From Pikeienuella piscinae (GTDB lineage Bacteria; Pseudomonadota; Alphaproteobacteria; Rhodobacterales; Rhodobacteraceae), in assembly GCF_011044155.1 (NCBI RefSeq), contig NZ_CP049056.1:2170001-2234000 (forward strand): a DNA stretch of 64,000 bases. The letters run 5' to 3'. The notes under the pieces are model-generated. The model saw nothing but the letters and a program-made list of their open reading frames with translations, made no database searches and had not been told where the DNA came from. Of this stretch, positions 54,300 through 62,769 are shown piece by piece. Within the stretch, counting starts at the first letter, position 1, and each line of letters begins with the position of its first letter. Position numbers and translations under genes: made by a program.

Positions 54300-55061
54300 A
54301 TGGTCAACGCAGCGCGGGAGGCCCGCCGCACCGGGTATCCGTCCGTCCGCCCGCTGGACCCGTCCGCCGATCCGTGGTTTCCTTCGCCGGCGCCGGCGAT
54401 ACGGGCGCGCTCCATTATTCGAAGGCCGCCGCACTTGGCAGTTGAAGCGACCACCACCCAGACCGAAACCGGACCGGTTCTGATCGCCTGCCACGCCTGC
54501 GACGCGCTTCTTTCCGAACCGCCTGCGGGCGCCGCGCGCACGCGCTGCCCGCGCTGCGGCTCCGTCCTGACGACGGAGCGGCCCGGCGCGCTCGACGGCG
54601 TGCTGGCGACGACGCTGACGACGATCGTGCTGCTGAGCGCGGGCGTTTTTCTGCCTTTCGTCAATATCGAAGCGTCCGGACGGCGCCAGTACGCGTCGGT
54701 GCTCGACGCCGTGATCGCCGCCGGCGGCGAAGCCTGGCCGCTCGCGCTCGCGGTCGGAGCGATGGTCGTGGCGCTGCCGCTGACACGGGCGGCGGCGCTT
54801 CTCTGGGTGCTCGCGCCGATGCGGCTGGAGCGCCCGCCGCTCCCCTTCGCGCGCGCCGCCTTCAGGCTGGCGATCGAGCTCAGGCCCTGGTCGATGGTCG
54901 AGATATTCGTGATCGGCGTCATCGTCGCGCTGGTCAAGATCTCCGGCCTCGCCATCGTCGGCCTCGGCGCCGCGTTCTGGCTCTTCCTCGCACTGGCCAT
55001 CGTCGTCTTTTGCGAAGACGCCGCGCTCTGCCGGCGATCGATCTGGCGGCGGCTGGCGTGA
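54300..55061 (+). CDS. pqiA: Paraquat-inducible protein A, first half-type subunit
   Basis: A membrane protein with a zinc ribbon (CHACD...CPRCG, residues about 63-85) followed by four helices, the PqiA architecture. AGVFLPFVNIEASGRRQ and IELRPWSMVEIFVIGVIVAL are typical. The first 48 residues are Arg/Pro-rich and may not be translated; a TTG or GTG start near LAVEATTTQ is possible. E. coli PqiA has two such modules in one chain; here they are separate genes, the next overlapping by GTGA. Confidence 0.75.
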   Translation: MVNAAREARRTGYPSVRPLDPSADPWFPSPAPAIRARSIIRRPPHLAVEATTTQTETGPVLIACHACDALLSEPPAGAARTRCPRCGSVLTTERPGALDGVLATTLTTIVLLSAGVFLPFVNIEASGRRQYASVLDAVIAAGGEAWPLALAVGAMVVALPLTRAAALLWVLAPMRLERPPLPFARAAFRLAIELRPWSMVEIFVIGVIVALVKISGLAIVGLGAAFWLFLALAIVVFCEDAALCRRSIWRRLA

Positions 55062-55711
55062 GCGGCGCTGCGATCTCCCCTCCGAACGCCCGGGCGGCCG
55101 GCCCCCCGACCGCCATCGCGGCCCATTACATCGGCTGCGAGATCTGCGGCCGCGCCGCGCCCTTCGGTCAGCGCGCCTGCCGACGTTGCGGCGCGCATCT
55201 GCCGCGCCGGGGGCGGCGCAGCTTCGCGGCGGTCTGGGTCTGGCTGGGTCTCGGACTGGCGTTCTACATCCCCGCCAATCTCTATCCGATGCTGATCACG
55301 ACCAATTTCGGCAAGGTCTATCAGAGCACCATCGTCGGCGGCGCGATCGACCTCGCGGCGCATGGCTCCTGGGGGGTGGCGGGGATCGTCTTCTTCGCCA
55401 GCGTCGTCATCCCCATCGCCAAGTTTCTCGCCATCGGCCGGCTCGGCGTGATGGCCGCGGGCGGCGCCCCTCTCGCGCCGCATGCCGCGCTCCGGCTCTA
55501 CGAGGTGGTGGAGTTCATCGGCCGGTGGTCGATGATCGACGTGTTCGTCGTCGCGATCCTCTCGGCGCTGGTCCGGATGGGCATGCTGGCGAATGTCGCG
55601 CCGGGGCCGGCGGCGGCGCTTTTCGCGCTCTCCGTCGGTGCGACAATGCTCTCGGCGCGCGCGTTCGACCAGCGCCTGATCTGGGATCGTATCGGGGCCG
55701 CCGATGGCTGA
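55058..55711 (+). CDS. pqiA: Paraquat-inducible protein A, second half-type subunit
   Basis: A 217-residue second PqiA module: zinc ribbon CEICGRAAPFGQRACRRCG, then four helices with AFYIPANLYPMLITTNFGK, GIVFFASVVIPIAKFLAIG and YEVVEFIGRWSMIDVFVVAI. The GTG start overlaps the previous stop. PqiA sits in the inner membrane and feeds lipid to the PqiB needle. The gene overlaps pqiB by 8 bp. Confidence 0.85.
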   Translation: MSGAAISPPNARAAGPPTAIAAHYIGCEICGRAAPFGQRACRRCGAHLPRRGRRSFAAVWVWLGLGLAFYIPANLYPMLITTNFGKVYQSTIVGGAIDLAAHGSWGVAGIVFFASVVIPIAKFLAIGRLGVMAAGGAPLAPHAALRLYEVVEFIGRWSMIDVFVVAILSALVRMGMLANVAPGPAAALFALSVGATMLSARAFDQRLIWDRIGAADG

Positions 55712-58406
55712 ACCGGACCGACCCGACGCCGCCCCGCCCGAGCCGGAGATCGAAACCGCGCGGCCGCGCTTCGTCTCTCTGGTCTGGCTGATCCCGCTGA
55801 TCGCGATCGGCGTCGCGCTCGGTCTCCTCTGGCGCGACTACGCCGGTCGCGGCCCGATAATCGAGATCTACTTTCCGACCGCGGCGGGACTGACCGCCGG
55901 ACAAACCGTTCTGCGCTATCGTAATGTCGAGGTCGGTCGGCTGGAGGACCTGCACTTTTCGGCCGATCTGTCGCAGGTCGTCGCCAAGGTCAGGCTCGAG
56001 CCAGACATTGCGCCCTATATCGACGCGGAGGCGGAATTCTGGGTGGTCCGGCCGGAGGTCTCCGCCCGCGGCGTCACCGGATTGGAGACCGTGCTCTCCG
56101 GCGCCTATATCGAAGGCTCCTGGGACGCGGTGCGCGGCGCGCCCGCCAGCAAGTTCACCGCGCTCGACAACCCGCCGTTGACGCCGAGCGACACGCCCGG
56201 CAAGCGGGTGCGGCTGGTCAGCGCCGACGGCGGCGCGCTCTCGGTCGGTGCGCCAGTGTTCTTCCGGCGGGTCGAGGTCGGAAAGGTCGAATCGAAACAT
56301 CTGTCCGAGGATGGGCAAAGCGTCGTGTTCGACGTCTTCGTCAATGCGCCGAACGATGTCAGGCTGACCGAAGACACCCGCTTCTGGGTCGTCGCTGGCG
56401 TCGATATCAGCCTCGGCGCGGATGGCGCGCGCTTCCGCATCGGCTCGCTCACCGCGCTGCTGCAGGGCGGCGTGGCGTTTCAGGATTTCTCGCAGGGCCA
56501 GCCCAAACCGGTCGAGGAAAACCATCTCTACACGCTTTACGGCACGCCGCGCGACGCCCGCTCGCAGGTCTCCGAGGCCGATGCCGGCCAACGGCTGCTG
56601 CTCGATGTCTATTTCGGCCGCTCGGTGCGCGGGCTCTCGGTCGGCGCGCCGGTGGAGTATCAAGGCATCCGCGTCGGCCGGGTCGAGGAGATCGCGGCCG
56701 AAATCGATGCCGAGTCAGGCCGCTTCGCGACCCGCACCACCATCGCGCTGGCGCCGTCTCTACTCGGGCTCGCCGATGGGGATACGACCGGCGCGCTCGA
56801 ATTCATGGAACGCGCCGTCGAAAAAGGGCTCCGCGCGCAGCTCACCCAGGGCAGCCTCCTGACTGGTGAGTTGATCGTGCGTCTGGTCGACGCCCCCGAT
56901 GCAGCGCCGGAACAGTTGACCCGTCCCGACGAGGGACGCCCGCGCATGCCCTCGGTTCCGACCGATCTCGATGAGCTGACGGGCTCCGTTCAGGGCGCGA
57001 TGCGACGGATCGAGCAATTGCCGATCGAAGCGATCTTCGACAACGCGGTTCTGCTTCTGGAGAACGTCAACAAGCTGATCGGGTCGGAAGCGGTGCGCGA
57101 CGCGCCAGGAAAAGCGGTCGCGACCCTTGAGGCGGCGACCGCGCTCCTCTCCTCGCCCGGACTCAACGCGGCGCCGGAAGAAGCGGCGAAGCTGCTCGCG
57201 TCGCTGAACGAGATCGTCGCCTCGCCGGAATTCGACGCCACAAGGGCGGATCTCGCGGCGACGCTAGCCAGCCTGAAGGCGCTGGCGGCGTCGCTCGACG
57301 AATCCGGCCTTGCGGAGGACGCCGCCGGCGCCGTCGCCGCGCTCCGCACGCGGCTGGAGGACCCGGCGCTCGCCGGGCTCGCCGCCAGCGTGGACGAGAC
57401 GTCGAAGGCGGCGACGGCGCTGCTTTCCGATCCGGCGCTGAAAGCGGCGCCGGCGCACGCGGTCGCGGCGCTCGACGCGCTGGAGGCGATTCTGACGGCG
57501 CCCGGTCTCAAGGCGGTTCCGGCGGAGGCGGAGGCGCTGATCGCCTCCGTCCGCCAGCTGATCGATTCGCCGGAAACCCTCTCCGCGCGCACCGACCTCG
57601 CCGCACTTCTGGCGAGCGCGCGCGCCGTCGCCGCGAAGCTGGAGGCCGAGGACGCCGCCGGCGAGACCGCCGCCGCGATCACGGCGCTCCGGACCCGGCT
57701 GGAGGATCCGGCGCTGGACCGGCTTGTCGGCTCGGCGTCGAAGGCGATGGATTCGGCGGCGACGCTGCTTTCCGACAAGGGGCTCGCGGAGACGCCGGAG
57801 GCGCTGAACGCCGCGCTCACCTCCCTTGGCGCGCTGCTTGACGACCCGGCCCTGCGCGCCGCGCCGGCGGAACTGAACGCAAGCCTCACCTCGGCGCGCG
57901 CGCTTCTCGAAGAACTGCAGCGAGAGAACGCGGCGGCCGAGCTCGCAGGCGCCCTCAAGGCGGCGCGCGCTCTTCTCGACGACCCCTCGCTCAGGCGCCT
58001 TTCAAGCGAAGCGGCGGAGACGGCGACGGCGCTCCGCGCCATCCTCGACGCGCCCGGCGCGAAGGAACTACCAGCCTCGGCGACGGCGGCTCTCACCTCA
58101 TCCGCCGCGTTCCTCGACCGGATTCGCGAGGCGGACCTCGCCGGGACCGCCGCCGCGGCGCTCGCCAGCCTCGACACCGCCGCCGCCGCCGTCGCGCGCG
58201 CCGCCGACGGGACGCCGGAACTGGTCCGACGCATTTCCACCCTCGCCGCGCGGGCCGACGACTTCCTCGCTGCGCTCGATGTCGGCTCCGAGCTGAATTA
58301 CGAAGCCGTCGCCGCGATCCGCGAGATACGCGACGCGGCCCGCGCGATCAGCGACCTCGCCGATCTGGTCGAGCGTGAACCCAACGTTCTGATTCTCGGG
58401 AAATAG
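55704..58406 (+). CDS. pqiB: PqiB-type MCE protein with long repetitive helical tail
   Basis: A 900-residue MlaD/MCE protein. One membrane helix (FVSLVWLIPLIAIGVALGLL), then three MCE domains at about 50-140, 165-260 and 295-400 (GLTAGQTVLRYRNVEVGRLE, GALSVGAPVFFRRVEVGKVE, GLSVGAPVEYQGIRVGRVEE). Residues about 430-890 are Ala/Leu-rich helix with repeats such as ALRTRLEDPAL (twice, about 115 residues apart) and LLSDPALKAAP. E. coli PqiB is about 546 residues, so the needle-forming tail is some 350 residues longer. It should bridge inner and outer membrane for lipid transport. Confidence 0.85.
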   Translation: MAEPDRPDAAPPEPEIETARPRFVSLVWLIPLIAIGVALGLLWRDYAGRGPIIEIYFPTAAGLTAGQTVLRYRNVEVGRLEDLHFSADLSQVVAKVRLEPDIAPYIDAEAEFWVVRPEVSARGVTGLETVLSGAYIEGSWDAVRGAPASKFTALDNPPLTPSDTPGKRVRLVSADGGALSVGAPVFFRRVEVGKVESKHLSEDGQSVVFDVFVNAPNDVRLTEDTRFWVVAGVDISLGADGARFRIGSLTALLQGGVAFQDFSQGQPKPVEENHLYTLYGTPRDARSQVSEADAGQRLLLDVYFGRSVRGLSVGAPVEYQGIRVGRVEEIAAEIDAESGRFATRTTIALAPSLLGLADGDTTGALEFMERAVEKGLRAQLTQGSLLTGELIVRLVDAPDAAPEQLTRPDEGRPRMPSVPTDLDELTGSVQGAMRRIEQLPIEAIFDNAVLLLENVNKLIGSEAVRDAPGKAVATLEAATALLSSPGLNAAPEEAAKLLASLNEIVASPEFDATRADLAATLASLKALAASLDESGLAEDAAGAVAALRTRLEDPALAGLAASVDETSKAATALLSDPALKAAPAHAVAALDALEAILTAPGLKAVPAEAEALIASVRQLIDSPETLSARTDLAALLASARAVAAKLEAEDAAGETAAAITALRTRLEDPALDRLVGSASKAMDSAATLLSDKGLAETPEALNAALTSLGALLDDPALRAAPAELNASLTSARALLEELQRENAAAELAGALKAARALLDDPSLRRLSSEAAETATALRAILDAPGAKELPASATAALTSSAAFLDRIREADLAGTAAAALASLDTAAAAVARAADGTPELVRRISTLAARADDFLAALDVGSELNYEAVAAIREIRDAARAISDLADLVEREPNVLILGK

Positions 58407-58411
58407 AGACC

Positions 58412-58978
58412 ATGCGCCGTTTCCTCGCCGCCCTCGCCTGTCTCGTCCTCGCCGCCTGCGCCGCGGCGCCGGGACCCTATCTCTATCTGCTGGACGCGCC
58501 GGCGCCTTCGGGCGCGGGCGCCGGGGGGGCGCAATCGGTCGGATTGCGCGAAATCGGTCTGCCGCTCTACGCCCGGCGCGTCCAGATCGCCGCTCAGGAT
58601 CAGTCCGGCGCGATCACCGCCGACGATCAGCACCGCTGGGCGGAGGAGCCGCCGCGCGCCGCGACGCGGCTGGTCGCGCGGAGCCTCGCTGCGCTGCGCG
58701 AGGGCGCCGTCTACGCCGATCCCTGGCCGCAGGGCGCGGCGCCGGATTTCATCGTCACTACGGAGGTCGACCGGTTCCTTGGCGCGCTCGGCGGCGAGGT
58801 GACGCTCGAGGGTCAACTCACCGTGGCGCGCGCCGGTGAGCGCGCCAGCGCCGTCACCGGCCCTTTCACGATCAGCGTTTCGACCGAAGGCGAGAATCAC
58901 GCCGCGCTCGCCGCCGCCTACGGCGCGGCGCTGGCGGAGCTGGCGCGCCGGATCGAGGCGGCGCTGGAAAGTTACTGA
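58412..58978 (+). CDS. pqiC: PqiC-like lipoprotein (ABC-type transport auxiliary family)
   Basis: A 188-residue lipoprotein: signal peptide with lipobox LVLAACAAAP, then YLLDAPAPSG, VGLREIGLPLYARRVQIAAQ, HRWAEEPPRAATRLVARSLA and FIVTTEVDRFLGALGGEVTL, the pattern of the PqiC/LptE-like ABC-transport auxiliary domain. It starts 6 bp after pqiB and probably anchors the PqiB needle at the outer membrane. Last gene of the operon. Confidence 0.85.
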   Translation: MRRFLAALACLVLAACAAAPGPYLYLLDAPAPSGAGAGGAQSVGLREIGLPLYARRVQIAAQDQSGAITADDQHRWAEEPPRAATRLVARSLAALREGAVYADPWPQGAAPDFIVTTEVDRFLGALGGEVTLEGQLTVARAGERASAVTGPFTISVSTEGENHAALAAAYGAALAELARRIEAALESY

Positions 58979-58999
58979 CCGGGTTCACACTGGGCCGGG

Positions 59000-59308
59000 T
59001 CAGCGTTCGCCCCGCAACGCCGCGAGTTCAGCCCGCGCCGCGCCGAGTCCGTCCATCGCCGCCGAAAGCTCGGCCTCACGCTCGCGCAGCAATGCTGCTG
59101 CGGCGGCGACCTCCGCCGCCGCTTCGGCGCTGATTCGGTCGCGCTCAGCCTCGATCTCCAGCAACTCCGCCGCCAGCTCATCTGCCCTGTCGCCACGTGG
59201 CGAAGCGACGCGCGCGGCGCGCGACCAGAGCCAATGCGCCAGCCAGCCGATGGCGAAAGCGGTCAGAAGCGCGCCGGCGATGGATATGGTAAGTTCGACG
59301 CGGGTCAT
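59000..59308 (-). CDS. Small membrane protein with coiled coil
   Basis: A 102-residue protein: one N-terminal membrane helix (LTISIAGALLTAFAIGWLAH) followed by a long Ala/Glu-rich coiled coil (ELLEIEAERDRISAEAAAEV, REREAELSAAMDGLG). Its ATG overlaps the stop of the OmpA-domain gene (ATGA), so the two are coupled and likely act together in the envelope. No family is recognised with confidence. Confidence 0.65.
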   Translation of the reverse strand: MTRVELTISIAGALLTAFAIGWLAHWLWSRAARVASPRGDRADELAAELLEIEAERDRISAEAAAEVAAAAALLREREAELSAAMDGLGAARAELAALRGER

Positions 59309-61170
59309 GGCGTCTCTCCGTCTTCGAGAACGCGAAATTCGATCCGTCTGTTGAGCGCGCGCCCGGCTTCCGTGCCGTTATCGGCGATCGGCTCGGCCTC
59401 GCCGTAACCGGCCGAGGTCAGAAGCGAGAGCCGCGCCCCGGCTTTCAGCAATGCGCCGAGCACCGCCTCCGCGCGCGCCCGGCTGAGCCGCAGATTGGTC
59501 TTCTCGGAGCCCTGCGAATCGGTGTGCCCTGCGATCTCGATTCGCCCGCCGGCGCAGCGCGCCAGCGTTTCCGTGAGCCGCGCGACAACCGGCGCGCTCG
59601 CTTCGTCGATCTCCGCCGAGCCCGGCGAGAAGCGGATCGGATCGGTGGAGACAACCTCGGTCAGCGCGGCGGCGCAGCGTATGGGCGGCAAGGGTTGCGC
59701 CGCCGCCAGCCGCGCCGGCGAAACGGTGATCCTGGTTTCCGCCCTCCGCCCGTCGTCCAGACTTTGAACGAGTTCGCGCTGTAGGTCGGCGATCGCCAGC
59801 GGGTCGCGAATCTCGCCCTCGACCTCCACGCTCTCGGGACCGAGCCGCGCGCGCCCGCGCTCCAGCTTCGAAAGCGCCGAAATCATCGCCATCGCGGCGG
59901 GTCGCCAGCCGGGCGCGAAGACGCCATCATAGCTCAGCGCCGTCTCGACTTCGCCGCCCGGCATCGTCACACGCGCGTACGCGGCGACGCTTTCGCCGAT
60001 CAGCGGATCCGGCGCGGCGCCCGAAATGCGCAGAGTGAGGCCGTCATGCGTGACGGCCAGCGGTAGCGCGGGCGTCCCGGACACGTCATTCGCCGCCTCC
60101 CCCGTCTCCGCCATCGGCGGGGCCTCCGCCACCTCGCCGGAAAGGAGTGAAAGTTTGAAATCCGGCGGCAGTTCCGTACGCAGCGTTTCCGCAGCGCGTT
60201 CGAAAGCCCGCCGCCGGGTCGGCGGAAGCGCGGTGAAGCGCGCGCGCTGCCCGACAATGCTGACCTCGCCCGCCGGCAGGGCGGCAAGCGCGCGGAGCGC
60301 CGCGAGCGCGGCTTCGCTCCACCCATCCGGAGCGCCAGGACCGATTGCGCACGGCGGCGCCGGCGCGGCGCCGAGGGCGGCGGCCGCGGCGATCAGGCGC
60401 GCGGCCTCCGCCATATCGCGCGCCGCGCATGCGCTCAGCCCACCGGTCTGCGGGCCTTTCTCCGCCCTCACGACGAAAGCGGCCGTGGGAACCGGCGACG
60501 AAGCAAGATCGGATTCGACGATCAGGCCGGCCGCCTCCGCCTTCGCCATCGCCGCATCAATCCGCGCCAGATCCACCGCGCCGCCCGCGACCCCGGAGAG
60601 AGAGAGCCGCCCCGGCGTGATCACCACGCCGCCATGGAGCAGCGCCGCTGCGATTTCCGCGGCCGGCTCCACCGCCTTCTCCCAATCAGCCGCGCCATCC
60701 GCCGCGTCGGCGCTGCTGAGGTCAGCGAGCGCAAGCTCCGGGGCCGCATCGCCGAGCGCGTCGGCGAGCGCCGCCCGCGCCGCGGCGCCGGGCGCGGCCC
60801 CGACGACAGCGAGGTCGTTGAGCCCGCGCATGATCTCGACCCGCGCCTCCGCCCGATGCCGCGTTTGCGCCAGCCGCGCCGTCGCGCCGTCACGCGCCGT
60901 CGCCTGGAGCAGCGCTGGCGCCTGCGCCGCGCGCGAGAGCAGCGCGAACGCCGCCTCTCTCTCCTCCTCGTCAGGGGCCTCGCCGGTCAGTTCGAGGATG
61001 AGCCCGTCCGCCAAAACGCCGGCCCAGACCATGCCGCCAGCATTCAGCGCCGATTCCGCGCGGTGCCGGCCCAAATCCTCTATCAGACGCGCGACATGAG
61101 CCCCGACGAGCCCCGCCGCCAGCGCCGCAACGGCGAAAATCAGACCCGGCAGACGCAGTTTCTCAAGCAC
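59305..61170 (-). CDS. OmpA-domain envelope protein
   Basis: A 621-residue protein anchored by one N-terminal membrane helix (LPGLIFAVAALAAGLVGAHV). The middle (about 45-500) is Ala-rich with BON-like repeats such as LSLSGVAGGAVDLARIDAAM and SVEVEGEIRDPLAIADLQRE. The C-terminus (about 515-615) is an OmpA peptidoglycan-binding domain: IEIAGHTDSQGSEKTNLRLS, SRARAEAVL and GYGEAEPIADNGTEAGRALN followed by RRIEF. It probably links the inner membrane to peptidoglycan. It is coupled to the small coiled-coil gene. Confidence 0.8.
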   Translation of the reverse strand: MLEKLRLPGLIFAVAALAAGLVGAHVARLIEDLGRHRAESALNAGGMVWAGVLADGLILELTGEAPDEEEREAAFALLSRAAQAPALLQATARDGATARLAQTRHRAEARVEIMRGLNDLAVVGAAPGAAARAALADALGDAAPELALADLSSADAADGAADWEKAVEPAAEIAAALLHGGVVITPGRLSLSGVAGGAVDLARIDAAMAKAEAAGLIVESDLASSPVPTAAFVVRAEKGPQTGGLSACAARDMAEAARLIAAAAALGAAPAPPCAIGPGAPDGWSEAALAALRALAALPAGEVSIVGQRARFTALPPTRRRAFERAAETLRTELPPDFKLSLLSGEVAEAPPMAETGEAANDVSGTPALPLAVTHDGLTLRISGAAPDPLIGESVAAYARVTMPGGEVETALSYDGVFAPGWRPAAMAMISALSKLERGRARLGPESVEVEGEIRDPLAIADLQRELVQSLDDGRRAETRITVSPARLAAAQPLPPIRCAAALTEVVSTDPIRFSPGSAEIDEASAPVVARLTETLARCAGGRIEIAGHTDSQGSEKTNLRLSRARAEAVLGALLKAGARLSLLTSAGYGEAEPIADNGTEAGRALNRRIEFRVLEDGETP

Positions 61171-61538
61171 GTGGCGTCATCCCGTCGACATCTGCGCGCG
61201 GAGCGACCGTTCCGGAATGACCGGCCTCTCGTTCCTCATTGCGGCGATGATCTGGCGCATGGAAGCGGACTTAACACTTCCGCCGACGCCCCGGAAGCCG
61301 CCTGCGCTCTCGTCGCGGCCCGCGCTTCCGCGCATCTACACCGGCTTCTTGGATCGCAGGAAAATGCGTCGTCTGCGGATTGACCTGCGTCCCGGTGCGC
61401 CGGACTATCGCTTACCACCATGACGGGAACCCCGGATCCGGCCGGCGGGGCGCCATCGGCGCCGCGACTCCCGGAACACCGGACGTTTCGGTGTGCTACG
61501 TGGCCGAAGGCGGCCGAAGATGGGTTGAGGAGCGCAAC
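61171..61538. other. Divergent intergenic region between the OmpA-domain and FAD oxidoreductase genes
   Basis: 368 bp with no supported gene. A hairpin ACACCG-GACGTTT-CGGTGT lies at about 61480-61498, within 45 nt of the oxidoreductase ribosome binding site (GAGGAG). Promoters for both genes should be here. Confidence 0.4.
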
Positions 61539-62759
61539 ATGGATCAGCGGATCGTCATCATCGGCGGCGGACAGGCGGGCGCGGCGCTGGCGGCGAAGCT
61601 GCGCGCGCTCGGCCACAAGGGCGCGATGACGCTGATCTGCGAGGAATCCACACTTCCCTATCAGCGGCCGCCGCTCTCGAAGAAATATCTGCTGGGGCAA
61701 ATGGATGAGGCGCGGCTGCATCTTCGGCCGGCGGAGTTTTACGCCGAAGAGGATATCGCGCTGATCATCGGCGTCGCCGCCACTGCGATCGACCGCGAGG
61801 CGCGCTTCGTCAACCTGAGCGACGGGCGGAAGATCCCCTATGACCAGTTGGCGCTAACGACCGGGACACGGCCTCGCCGGCTGCCGGCTTCGATCTGTGG
61901 AGAGCTGGGCGGCGTCTATCCGGTCCGCACCCGTCGCCATGTCGATATCGTCGCTCCGGAATTTCGCACCGGCGCGCGGGTTCTGATCGTCGGCGGCGGC
62001 TATATCGGCCTCGAGGCTGCCGCGGTCGCGACGCTGCGCGGGCTCGACGTGACGCTGATCGAACTCGCCGATCGCATCCTCCAGCGCGTCGCCGCACCGG
62101 TCACTTCGGATTATTTTCGCGATCTGCACCGGGGGCACGGCGTCGATATCCGCGAATCGGTCGGGCTGACGCGGCTCGAGGGCGAGGAGCGGGTGGAACG
62201 GGCCGTGCTCACCAATGGCGAGACGGTCGATATCGATTTCGTTCTGGTGGGCGTCGGCGTCGCGCCCAATCAGGAGATCGCCGCGGAAGCCGGGCTGGAG
62301 ACAGAGAACGGCGTGAAGGTGGACGAGGCGGGGCGGACCTCGGACCCGCTGATCTTCGCCGCCGGCGATTGCGCGTCCTTCCCCTATGAAGGCAGGCTGA
62401 TCCGACTGGAAAGCGTGCAGAACGCCATCGACCAGGCCGAGGTGGCGGCGGCGGCGATGCTGGGCGAATCGGTGTCCTACACGCCAACGCCCTGGTTCTG
62501 GTCGGACCAGTATGACGTGAAGCTGCAGATCGCCGGGCTCAACCAGGGCTATGACCACGTTCATGTCCGCCCCGGCGCGGCCGGCGCGCAATCCGTATGG
62601 TATTACCGGGCCGGACGGCTGATCTCCGTCGACGCGATGAACGATCCGCGCGCCTACATGGTTGGGAAACGCCTGATCGAAGCGGGCAAGAGCCCTGCGC
62701 CGGAAGCTGTCGCCGACCCGGCGACCGACCTGAAGACGCTACTGAAGGCGCCGGCCTGA
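61539..62759 (+). CDS. FAD-dependent NAD(P)H oxidoreductase (ferredoxin reductase-like)
   Basis: A 406-residue flavoprotein of the putidaredoxin/rhodocoxin reductase group. FAD motif IVIIGGGQAGAALAAKLRAL, substrate-side YQRPPLSKKYLLGQM, NAD motif VLIVGGGYIGLEAAAVA, and DPLIFAAGDCASFP near the second FAD motif; the C-terminal reductase domain includes WFWSDQYDVKLQIAGLN. GAGGAG before MDQRIVII decides the start. Such enzymes pass electrons from NADH to 2Fe-2S ferredoxins for P450s or dioxygenases; no partner is adjacent. Confidence 0.85.
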   Translation: MDQRIVIIGGGQAGAALAAKLRALGHKGAMTLICEESTLPYQRPPLSKKYLLGQMDEARLHLRPAEFYAEEDIALIIGVAATAIDREARFVNLSDGRKIPYDQLALTTGTRPRRLPASICGELGGVYPVRTRRHVDIVAPEFRTGARVLIVGGGYIGLEAAAVATLRGLDVTLIELADRILQRVAAPVTSDYFRDLHRGHGVDIRESVGLTRLEGEERVERAVLTNGETVDIDFVLVGVGVAPNQEIAAEAGLETENGVKVDEAGRTSDPLIFAAGDCASFPYEGRLIRLESVQNAIDQAEVAAAAMLGESVSYTPTPWFWSDQYDVKLQIAGLNQGYDHVHVRPGAAGAQSVWYYRAGRLISVDAMNDPRAYMVGKRLIEAGKSPAPEAVADPATDLKTLLKAPA

Positions 62760-62769
62760 GGCTCAGGCC
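62753..62769. terminator. Palindrome spanning two convergent stop codons
   Basis: GGCCTGA-GGC-TCAGGCC is a perfect 7-bp inverted repeat whose arms contain the TGA of the oxidoreductase gene and the TGA (as TCA) of dnaA. It may act as a weak bidirectional terminator; there is no T-tract. Confidence 0.4.

Noticed and set aside
57120-58280. Repeats in pqiB as a sign of assembly error or a tandem DNA repeat array
   Set aside because: The repeats are diverged at DNA level and in phase with the reading frame, so they are protein repeats, not an assembly artefact or a CRISPR/VNTR array.
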